The notes beneath the pieces are model-generated. The model saw nothing but the letters and a program-made list of their open reading frames with translations, was not told the DNA's origin and ran no database searches. A stretch of DNA of 64,000 nucleotides, taken from Nocardia wallacei. GTDB taxonomy: Bacteria; Actinomycetota; Actinomycetes; Mycobacteriales; Mycobacteriaceae. The position numbers were made by a program, and so were the translations under genes. Below are positions 40,079-46,943 of the stretch, piece by piece. Position 1 is the stretch's first letter; the number at the start of each line of letters is the position of its first letter. The stretch lies in contig NZ_AP023396.1 in NCBI RefSeq assembly GCF_014466955.1, positions 5,766,001 to 5,830,000 on the forward strand. Reading direction: 5' to 3'.

Positions 40079-40948
40079 ATGCCTCCGAGTTCAGGGCCCG
40101 CTATTGGAAACAGTCTGGTTATCTGCACGACAGTTCTGACGCCGGGCCCGAACTATCAAACGTGGATCGATTACCACCTGCGCCGCGCCGACCTGATCCT
40201 CATATTCATGGACGACCCCGGCGAACGGCCCCTGTTCGAGCCCTTCGCAAAGCATCCGAAAGTGATACTGCTCCCCGGACACGAGCGCAGTGATCTGACG
40301 CCGTCCGGCCTCATGGATCGAATCAATACCAACACGCAGTTCGTGGTCAATTTCGCCGCGAATCACGGGATCGACTGGGTCATGGCGCTCGACCAGGACG
40401 AGATCCTGTTCGACGGCGGTGACACCAGCTGGCGGTCCATGCCCGACGTGGGTCACATCACGTTCGTGAACCACGAAGCCGTACCGGTCGATCACGAGGT
40501 TTCCAACTTCTACACCGAATGCACCCTGTTCCGGATCAACGGCCGAAGCGAATTCATGGCCTACGGCAACGGCAAGAGCGCCGTCCGCGCCACCTCCGGC
40601 GTCCACGCGGGAGCCCACGACTTCTCCGGCTACCGCGGTGAGCATCGAATTGTCGAAAAACCCGCCATCCTGCACTACCCGAACCCTACCTTCGACAGCT
40701 GGGTAACCAAGTTCAGCAACTTCACCAACTTCTCCGACAATTGGCGCGACAACCCGGACGACCCCATCCGCCTCTCTTTCATGCTTCGCTCCCGCGACCT
40801 GGTACACGCCGCCATCGAAAGCGGCGACTGGGACGAGGCCCGCGCCTACTTCCACTCATGGATCCCCGACACCGACACCCGCGAAAAACTACTGACCACA
40901 GGCGCCTTACAACACTTCGACCCCATGGCGGAACAGCCCGGCCGCTGA
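40079..40948 (+). CDS. Glycosyltransferase family 2/92-like protein (289 aa)
   Basis: The sequence LVICTTVLTPGPNYQTWIDYH followed by ADLILIFMDDP and WVMALDQDEILF (a DxDE metal/nucleotide-sugar motif) fits GT-A fold enzymes of the Glyco_tranf_2_4/GT92 group; HYPNPTFDSWVTKF is also typical. No membrane segment. TACAAT at 40066-40071 lies seven bases before the ATG, so the mRNA may be leaderless. Acceptor unknown; cell-envelope glycan is likely. Confidence 0.75.
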   Translation: MPPSSGPAIGNSLVICTTVLTPGPNYQTWIDYHLRRADLILIFMDDPGERPLFEPFAKHPKVILLPGHERSDLTPSGLMDRINTNTQFVVNFAANHGIDWVMALDQDEILFDGGDTSWRSMPDVGHITFVNHEAVPVDHEVSNFYTECTLFRINGRSEFMAYGNGKSAVRATSGVHAGAHDFSGYRGEHRIVEKPAILHYPNPTFDSWVTKFSNFTNFSDNWRDNPDDPIRLSFMLRSRDLVHAAIESGDWDEARAYFHSWIPDTDTREKLLTTGALQHFDPMAEQPGR

Positions 40949-41459
40949 CCATACTGATGATCGTCAGCGCTATTGCCATCACCCCCAAGCCGAGATACGT
41001 CAGGAACTGCACGAATCACGCAGCCAGGCTCCTGTCCTTGGGCAAATGAGCCGGAACACTGACAGAGCCTTCGGGCAAACCCGCCATAAGAGCGAGACGA
41101 TCCGCAGTAGGCGTCACCGTATCGATGATTACTCTTGCCTGTCGGCCGTGTGCAGCGCGGCCTATGCCGCCACGCGACTCGGGTCGGCAATCGTGGAGGT
41201 GCGCGGTCCCATGTTCGACTTCCCCGACCATCCGATCGTGACCACTGCGAACCAGCAGCCACGTAGGTTCCATGCGGCCCCGAACCGCCCTTCCCCCAGC
41301 ATCTTTCAGGTCGTCCAACGAAGTCGCCAGGGCACAAAGCACTCGATCGGCCACTGCGAAAGAACTTGCAGAGCGTCGTGCTGCCGTCGGCGACTCGTCG
41401 GCCGACTCTGCGCTTGCGGGTCTCCGACGATTCCGACGATGTAGCCCTGACGCATGTGA
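40949..41459. other. Interval without a convincing gene, left of element B
   Basis: About 510 bp of chromosomal sequence between the glycosyltransferase and attL. A minus-strand frame at 41,016-41,273 could encode 85 residues but lacks a clear ribosome binding site and family. It may be the end of a gene interrupted long ago. No RNA gene or repeat other than the att site that follows was recognised. Confidence 0.4.
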
Positions 41460-41506
41460 AGTGGGACGGGTGGGGCTCGAACCCACGACCAACGGATTAT
41501 GAGTCC
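41460..41506 (-). repeat. attL of element B (3' half of tRNA-Met)
   Basis: 47 bases identical to 58938-58984, covering the acceptor 3' strand, T-arm, variable loop and anticodon loop of tRNA-Met. Beyond 41506 the sequence diverges at once and no 5' half of a tRNA follows, so this is a displaced attachment-site fragment, not a second tRNA gene. Confidence 0.93.
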
Positions 41507-41866
41507 ATTGCCCCAGAACACTGTCCTGACCTGTGTATACGCGGCTCAGAGCCAAGCAAAATGGTAAAATCTAGAGCTGTTGGGCGGCAACGTAATGATC
41601 TTGCTAGCTAGCCCCGCGTCGCTGGTTCAAACCGCAGTCTCGCGCACCAACGTTCACGCAGGCCCTGCCCTGGGCCTTTTCTCGGTTCATGCCAGAACGG
41701 GCAGCAGACATCCCCTGCCACACGGCCGGCAACCGCCAGCTGTTGGCACTGCCCTCTAGCTTTCCGCCAGCTCAGCCACAGCCGGGTGCAACACCTTAAG
41801 CCGACCAAGCGATGCGCATGTAGCACGTTCCATCTACCCGGTACCGCTCATCGAGAGGACGTAAAC
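41507..41866. other. Leader region between attL and the cargo gene
   Basis: 360 bp without a credible gene. AT-richer patches around 41,555-41,600 (TGGTAAAATCTAGAG) could hold the cargo promoter. A tRNA-like 3' end near 41,620-41,650 does not fold into a tRNA. AGAGG at 41,854-41,858 serves as the cargo gene's ribosome binding site. Confidence 0.45.
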
Positions 41867-44251
41867 GTGGATCTCTGGCCCCTACTCGTAGATGACCTGC
41901 TGACAGGCTCATACTCAATCGAACGACAGCTTCGGCCTCGTGCTGTTGCGATTGCCACACGGCGCAACTCGATCGAAGATGCAACTGAAGTAGTAGTCGC
42001 GCTTTGCTCAAAATGGGCAGGAGGCGCGATGCCAATAATCTCGATCGACCCTGCGAAGCCCGAGATAAGCGAAAAACTCTCCCATATCATCCAGGCAAGC
42101 AATATCGACGCTCTCGAAGGGCGAAAGATCCTGCCCCAAGAAGTAGAAGAACGTTATTCCGATATACACGGGAATGCAACACAGTATCTCCTTCGGCAAC
42201 TCGTAGAGGATGCCATAGACCGTCGGGTGCAAACATGCAGGGGGATAGATTTTCAAGACCCATGGTACATCTCATATCTAGCCATCTTTGGCAACCTCCC
42301 AACCACCGCCGATCGAGACAAGAACCAGTACAACGACCTCAGATTAGATCTGACATTCGACGATCTGATCGATATTAGGGGAGTCGAAGCCAAACCTTCT
42401 GCTAGAGATTTGGTGGAAAGGATTAAGAGCGGAGACGCAATATCTGCCGTAAATCTGACAAGAATTCGCCTACCAGCAGGGCTATCCGCCGGATATAATA
42501 AAGGTTTCCCAAGTACATCACGGTTTACCTACGGCCAAAGCACGGCATCGTCTAAATTTGGCCCCAACATTGTCGTCGTTTACGATCCCGGTAGTGTTGA
42601 TGATCTGGCATTAATATGGAATCTCCGAGCACGATTCGCGCATATCGACGGATTGCCAGTGGCAATCCCCTACAGCGATTCAACATCAGATGACATTGAA
42701 ATAGTAGCCGGATCAGACGGCCTTTGCCACTACTTTGGATTTGACCACAATGTTGCCCTGACTTCGTTCTCCATTTCACAAAGTGCCCTACAAGAAATAG
42801 ATACGGACGAAATATTCAGTGTTGTTGACCCAAACGATTTGCTTGGCGAAATCTATGGATACTGTGTTTCATCGACAGAAGTAGTACAGTTTACAGAGGG
42901 ATCAGCTACTATACCATCGTTTTCTTCGACTGACATCAAGGAACTCGGCCAAGGCTATCTCGGCAGTTCCCGTGCTACATGGCTAGTCCTAACTACGATC
43001 ATCAAAAACAACGTATTGCCATACAGCGAGACCATGCGACGCGGGAAGTGGCGCACCGAGCCAGGCTACCTCCGAGGGAAGATCTCTCACGTGGGAGAAC
43101 TAGACTCGTTCCGGTCAATATCGCACCCTTCCGGCCTCGAAACGTTGCATGCGCTCGGTAGGGATCAAAATATTGAACTGCGTCCTAGTGACGCCGGTCG
43201 GGCAGCTGAGCACTTAATACGAGCTGCAGACGGAAATATTGCAATGCTCACGGCTCCTGGAGTTGTTGCAGTTTTATCGGAAATGAGCCGTCGAGGGCAT
43301 GCCAGCCTTGTGAAGCGACGCCTCGATCAGTATCTGGCGGGCTCAGATATTATTGAGGGCTCGGATCGCTACGAAGAATTGCGGGCGAAGCTCGACCTCG
43401 CTATTGGCACGCCCGACCTCGAAGAGGTCGGATATATGACCTTTAATCGAATTCGAGAAATTCTCGGAATTTCGAGAAATGAAGCTTCCGTATGGGTGGA
43501 ATGGGCCATTGCGCATCGCATCCTGATACGCGGGTTCGAGGCGGAGTGCCAGTATTGCAATTATCATCAATGGCGAGCATTTGCGGACTCCGTTCCTGAA
43601 CTAATCTGCCACGGGTGCGGCCGCGTAATTGTCAATCCGTTCGGGGTTGACAGGATTGAACACAGATACCGTCCTAGTGAAACCTTGCTTCGTGCTATGA
43701 ATAGCGACGTTCTAGCGCCTATTCTTGCAATGCGCCATCTCGCAAAGATACTCGGCAAAGGGGCAATGTTTGGAGCATATCCAGGCATCGAGCTATTCGA
43801 GCCAGGCGCAAAACAATCGATGGCGGAGATTGACGTATTGGCAGTAATCGCCAACGGAAAATGGGTTCTAGGCGAATGCAAAGCTCGGGCACGAGGTCTC
43901 AATGAGGCTGAATTGGCTAAACTTTGGAAAGCTGCGGACCGCGTGAATGCGACTGTCACTTTCTGCGCAACTCTTGACCGCGCTAATATCTGTGGGGACG
44001 TCTGGCGAGTCTTGGCGGATCCGAACGGCCGACCGCACTTCTCCTTGACCGCCGAGCATCTTTACGACTTACAGTCCATCGGACCTACGTACGGCCAAGA
44101 TTATTTTTCTTGGCGTAGCGACTATACGATTAGAAGAGCAGACGGAGCTGAAGTTTCCGAAAAGGAATTAAATGCCGAGTTTGGCGAATTCCTACTTCGG
44201 GTCAATTCAGATACAGGCAAATGGCGACGCGCGCAATGGGAAGTCGAATAG
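41867..44251 (+). CDS. Cargo protein with winged helix, zinc ribbon and PD-(D/E)XK nuclease domain (794 aa)
   Basis: The GTG start (MDLWPLLVDD) has AGAGG eight bases upstream. Residues 1-500 have no family I recognise; a VVVYDPGSVDDLALIWNLRA segment stands out. Residues 525-560 read as a winged helix (TFNRIREILGISRNEASVWVEWA). C561, C564, C581, C584 form a zinc ribbon. D656 in AEIDVLAVI and E670-x-K672 in WVLGECKA form the PD-(D/E)XK core. The gene uses many AT-rich codons unlike its neighbours and stands alone next to attL, the usual place for ICE cargo. Likely a DNA-cleaving defence effector; unproven. Confidence 0.8.
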   Translation: MDLWPLLVDDLLTGSYSIERQLRPRAVAIATRRNSIEDATEVVVALCSKWAGGAMPIISIDPAKPEISEKLSHIIQASNIDALEGRKILPQEVEERYSDIHGNATQYLLRQLVEDAIDRRVQTCRGIDFQDPWYISYLAIFGNLPTTADRDKNQYNDLRLDLTFDDLIDIRGVEAKPSARDLVERIKSGDAISAVNLTRIRLPAGLSAGYNKGFPSTSRFTYGQSTASSKFGPNIVVVYDPGSVDDLALIWNLRARFAHIDGLPVAIPYSDSTSDDIEIVAGSDGLCHYFGFDHNVALTSFSISQSALQEIDTDEIFSVVDPNDLLGEIYGYCVSSTEVVQFTEGSATIPSFSSTDIKELGQGYLGSSRATWLVLTTIIKNNVLPYSETMRRGKWRTEPGYLRGKISHVGELDSFRSISHPSGLETLHALGRDQNIELRPSDAGRAAEHLIRAADGNIAMLTAPGVVAVLSEMSRRGHASLVKRRLDQYLAGSDIIEGSDRYEELRAKLDLAIGTPDLEEVGYMTFNRIREILGISRNEASVWVEWAIAHRILIRGFEAECQYCNYHQWRAFADSVPELICHGCGRVIVNPFGVDRIEHRYRPSETLLRAMNSDVLAPILAMRHLAKILGKGAMFGAYPGIELFEPGAKQSMAEIDVLAVIANGKWVLGECKARARGLNEAELAKLWKAADRVNATVTFCATLDRANICGDVWRVLADPNGRPHFSLTAEHLYDLQSIGPTYGQDYFSWRSDYTIRRADGAEVSEKELNAEFGEFLLRVNSDTGKWRRAQWEVE

Positions 44252-44277
44252 AGGAAAGTACGCCAGCGCAAATTCTT

Positions 44278-44465
44278 GCCCCTGGGTGGGACCGCCTGCG
44301 TGACCATCCCGGGCAGGCCACCGGCCTGCCCCTCAAGAGCCTGCTCGTCGCGCGTAGAGGCTCCAGGGTCAAGGGTGGCCGAAGGCCATCGGCGCAGCCG
44401 ACGCGAAGCGCCCTTGAGGCTGGAGGGGCGCGCGATCACAATGCAGGCGGTCCCACCCAGGGGCA
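44278..44465. repeat. 188-bp nested inverted repeat
   Basis: The outer arms 44278-44300 and 44443-44465 are a perfect 23-bp inverted repeat. Inside lie a GGGCAGGCC/GGCCTGCCC hairpin (44312-44332) and the R repeat copy A. The gene ends 26 bases before the left arm, so it could also end cargo transcription. Confidence 0.8.
44359..44428. repeat. Dispersed repeat R, copy A (inverted relative to copies B and C)
   Basis: A roughly 60-bp unit bounded by TCAAGGG and CCCTTGA. Related units are at 45121-45176 (copy B, opposite orientation, closely similar) and about 45870-45922 (copy C, more diverged, same orientation as A). Each can fold on its own through the TCAAGGG/CCCTTGA arms. No coding function is visible. 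Confidence 0.7.
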
Positions 44466-44770
44466 TGTGGCCGAAGGCCGCACCAGTCCTTCCGCGAGCC
44501 GTGCTCGCGCACGACGGCGGCCTACGCCGTCGCACCTACAGCGAAAACCGCTGGCCGCGGCAGCAACCCTAACACGAACACGAGTCCGGCGGCACCAACC
44601 GAAGCCTAGGCACACGGCGTGCCCAGCAAGCCGGAGGTGACCCAACTTAGCGACGCTGGCAACAGCGTGGCGAACAAAGGCCGTTCACGGCCGACTTCGA
44701 CACGCTAGCCCGTCGCGGAACCACCTTGCCAACGCAACATCCGCACCCAAACGCAACCACGCACCCCAAC

Positions 44771-44950
44771 TCGATCTCGGTACCCACCGGATTCCCAACC
44801 GCACCCCACAACCCAACTGTCCCGTTCCACCCGCCACCAATGGAGAGCACATGCGCACGAAGTGGGTATGTGCTCTCCATTGGTGGCGGGTGGAACGGGA
44901 CACCCCGAAACCCCAGCTCAGGGTGGGAATCCGGTGGGTACCGAGATCGA
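44771..44950. repeat. 180-bp interrupted palindrome
   Basis: Outer arms 44771-44797 and 44924-44950 are perfect 27-bp complements; inner arms 44818-44852 and 44868-44902 are perfect 35-bp complements around a 15-base loop. The 20-21 bases between inner and outer arms do not pair. Perfection over 62 bp of arms indicates recent origin or strong selection. Confidence 0.9.
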
Positions 44951-44953
44951 CAT

Positions 44954-44978
44954 CAGACGTTAGCTGAGCTAACGTCTG
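44954..44978. promoter_or_regulatory. 25-bp perfect palindrome, operator-like
   Basis: CAGACGTTAGC and GCTAACGTCTG flank a TGA centre. A second smaller dyad, CAAC-ACTT-GTTG, is at 44984-44995. The size and AT content suit a dimeric protein-binding site rather than a terminator. No gene starts nearby, so it may be a replication- or transfer-protein site. Confidence 0.55.
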
Positions 44979-45278
44979 TTATCCAACACTTGTTGAACAA
45001 CTTTCGAACGCCGATCGACCATCGAAACAGCCGAAAACCGCTCTCGCATCGACCACGGCCCGCCTCACGAAGGACGTAACCCGCTCCCTCAGCGGTGCGA
45101 TTGTGGCCGACGAGTCGTCTGCGTCAAGGGCGCCTGCGGCGTCGCTGCGCGATGGCCTGCGGCCACCCTTGACCCAGCCGCCCGCGTCGGCGCGTTCCGC
45201 TTCGAGAGGGAGCGGGCAAAGAGTGGGTTACCTGCTGGTGTCACGTTTCTCGGTGGTTGCTTGCTGTGCACACGAGAA

Positions 45279-45306
45279 AGCCCCCGGCCACGTGGGCCGG
45301 GGGGCT
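45279..45306 (-). terminator. Terminator of the leftward transfer operon of element B
   Basis: On the minus strand a CCCCCGGCC/GGCCGGGGG stem with a short loop is followed by CTTTCTC, 19 bases after the stop of the last operon gene at 45,325. Confidence 0.8.
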
Positions 45307-45324
45307 GGCTGCCGGGGCTGCTGG

Positions 45325-45765
45325 TTACGCGGTGGGCGGGGTGTAGGTGCCGCCGTCGTAGATGCGGCCGCCGCCCTGGGCGTGTCCGGCGAGCATGAAG
45401 CCCTCGATCCGGCCGCCGATCGCGATGCCCTTCTCCCCTGCGGCGCGGATCGCCTCGGACAGGGCCTTTTTGACGTCGCGGTCCAGGCGCAGCGACCGCT
45501 GCCCGTCGTCGTCTTCGTGGTCGCGAGTGTCGGTCTGCACGATCAGCACGTTGTCGATGACCGGCTGCCCGGTCTCGATGGGGCTGGGCTTGCGGTCGAC
45601 CCAGTAGAGCGGCTGGCCGGTGCTGTCGCGGCGGTGACGCCGCTCGACGGCCACGATCTCGCCGGTCAGGGTGTCGCCGCGCTGGGCGTCGCGGCCGAAG
45701 GCGTTCGGGACGCCGGCAGTCATCAGGTCGGCGTTGATAAGGTCCAGATCGGTCGATGCGGTCAT
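45325..45765 (-). CDS. Hypothetical AICE protein, OB-fold-like (146 aa)
   Basis: A beta-rich start (GDTLTGEIVAVERRHRRD...YWVDRKPSP) and LIVQTDTRD strand, then a helix (VKKALSEAIRAAGEKG) and a Gly-rich tail. The pattern resembles single-strand-binding or OB-type proteins of phages, but that is a weak guess. GGAGGT eight bases before the ATG supports the start. Last gene of the operon, set off from the others by a 209-bp gap. Confidence 0.6.
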   Translation of the reverse strand: MTASTDLDLINADLMTAGVPNAFGRDAQRGDTLTGEIVAVERRHRRDSTGQPLYWVDRKPSPIETGQPVIDNVLIVQTDTRDHEDDDGQRSLRLDRDVKKALSEAIRAAGEKGIAIGGRIEGFMLAGHAQGGGRIYDGGTYTPPTA

Positions 45766-45817
45766 TTCAGTTACCTCCAAATAGGGTTGGAATCTGCTGG
45801 TGGTGAAGGGGATTGGT

Positions 45818-45840
45818 GGGGCAGGCTCCCCGCCTGCCCC
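45818..45840. repeat. GGGGCAGGC hairpin in the 45.8-kb gap
   Basis: GGGGCAGGC-TCCCC-GCCTGCCCC is a perfect 9-bp stem. A similar GGGCAGGCC/GGCCTGCCC hairpin is at 44,312-44,332, and both adjoin a copy of repeat R, so hairpin plus R move as one composite unit. Repeat R copy C follows at about 45,870-45,922. Confidence 0.7.
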
Positions 45841-45974
45841 TTGGTTGGGCTTGCCCTCGGGTGGTGCGAGGCTCGCGGGTCCAGGGTGTTCATCGCGCCA
45901 GCGACGCCGCAGGCGCCCTTGACGCGGGAGGATCACCACCCGGCACACACTCCCGAACCACCCAGTGGGGCCGG

Positions 45975-46943
45975 TCAGTCGGTCAGGGTGGCCGGTTCCT
46001 CCTCCCTGTCCTCGCGGTCGCGCTCGATCCGCGCGGGCACCGCGGCGTCGACGTCGTACTGCTCGCGGGCCGCGGTGATGGTCCGGGTGACCGCGGTCTT
46101 GCTCAGCTCGACGTGTTCGGCGATCCGCGCGTGGGACCAGTTCTCCTCGAACTTCAACCGCAAAATCGCGGCAACCTTGCCGGTGTCGCGGCGCCCGGCC
46201 GGGTCCGCACCGCACACCGATTCGGCGATGCGCTGCCACGGGTCCGGTGCGCTCGGTTCGAGGGCGGTGCGCGGGCCGGTCTCGATCACTCCGGCCGGTT
46301 GCTGTGCGGTCAGTTCCGCTGAGCGCGAGTAGGTCTCGGTGCGGACCTCGCGCACCGACACGGTGCGTACGGGGTCGTCGGTGCGCACCGGTTCCGGCGC
46401 GGTGCGCACCTCGTCGGCACCGGCGGTGCGGTCGGTGCGTGCCAGCACCAGTAGTGCGATGGTGGCTTGCCCGATGGCGCCGTCGATGATGAGCGGGAAC
46501 AGCCACGCCAGGTGTTCGCTCATCCCGACCTGGGTCGACAGTTCCCGCAAGGCGTCGAACGACAATCGGAACGCGACCCCGGCGATAGCGGCGGTGAGCG
46601 CGACAACAGCCCAGTACGCGAGGCGGGCTTTGTTCTGGGCGCGCACGAGCAGGCCGACGCCGTGGGTTGCTGCCAGCAACGCTACTGGCGGGAAACTTGC
46701 CACGAACGCGGCGACCCAGTGCTTTCCGGTCGGTGCGTTGATCCAGGCGTGCACGATGTTGCCCGCGATCGACATCGCCGCCACGAGCAACAACTCACCC
46801 CAGAAGAACCGGATCGCCGCGGTCTCCTCAGCGGTCCGCGCACCAGCCGGTTTCCCGCCCTGCGCACCGGTCGCGGCGCGGTGGTGCGCAGGGTCGCTAC
46901 TGCGCACCGCGTGCGCACCGGCCCGGTAATCGGTGCCGGTCAT
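45975..46943 (-). CDS. DUF2637 membrane protein with C-terminal HTH (Spd-like, 322 aa)
   Basis: Four hydrophobic segments between about residues 48 and 170 match DUF2637 proteins of AICEs (SIAGNIVHAWI, PPVALLAATHGVGLL, FPLIIDGAIGQATIALLVL). The C-terminal part has an HTH (WSHARIAEHVELSKTAVTRTI). Such proteins are thought to help plasmid spread between hyphal compartments. Start codon overlaps the upstream stop through the shared junction sequence. Confidence 0.75.
   Translation of the reverse strand: MTGTDYRAGAHAVRSSDPAHHRAATGAQGGKPAGARTAEETAAIRFFWGELLLVAAMSIAGNIVHAWINAPTGKHWVAAFVASFPPVALLAATHGVGLLVRAQNKARLAYWAVVALTAAIAGVAFRLSFDALRELSTQVGMSEHLAWLFPLIIDGAIGQATIALLVLARTDRTAGADEVRTAPEPVRTDDPVRTVSVREVRTETYSRSAELTAQQPAGVIETGPRTALEPSAPDPWQRIAESVCGADPAGRRDTGKVAAILRLKFEENWSHARIAEHVELSKTAVTRTITAAREQYDVDAAVPARIERDREDREEEPATLTD

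Larger units (their letters stand above)
44252..45324. other. 1.07-kb gene-free tract rich in palindromes
   Basis: No reading frame here has sensible codon use; the apparent ones are shadows of inverted repeats. The tract lies between the end of the cargo gene and the convergent end of the leftward transfer operon. It holds two long hairpins (44278-44465 and 44771-44950), a 25-bp palindrome (44954-44978), and copies of a TCAAGGG...CCCTTGA repeat. It is the best candidate for the element's origin of replication and/or transfer locus. Confidence 0.6.

Noticed and set aside
41016..41273. Small minus-strand gene (85 aa) left of element B
   Set aside because: No convincing ribosome binding site, family or conserved pattern. 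Kept only as a possible relic in the gene-free interval.
41460..41520. A second tRNA-Met gene at the left end of element B
   Set aside because: Only the 3' half matches; beyond 41,506 there is no D-arm or acceptor 5' strand. It is the displaced attachment-site copy.
41618..41652. A tRNA-like 3' end (GGTTCAAACC...GCGCACCA)
   Set aside because: The T-stem does not pair properly, and no anticodon arm or acceptor partner can be built upstream.
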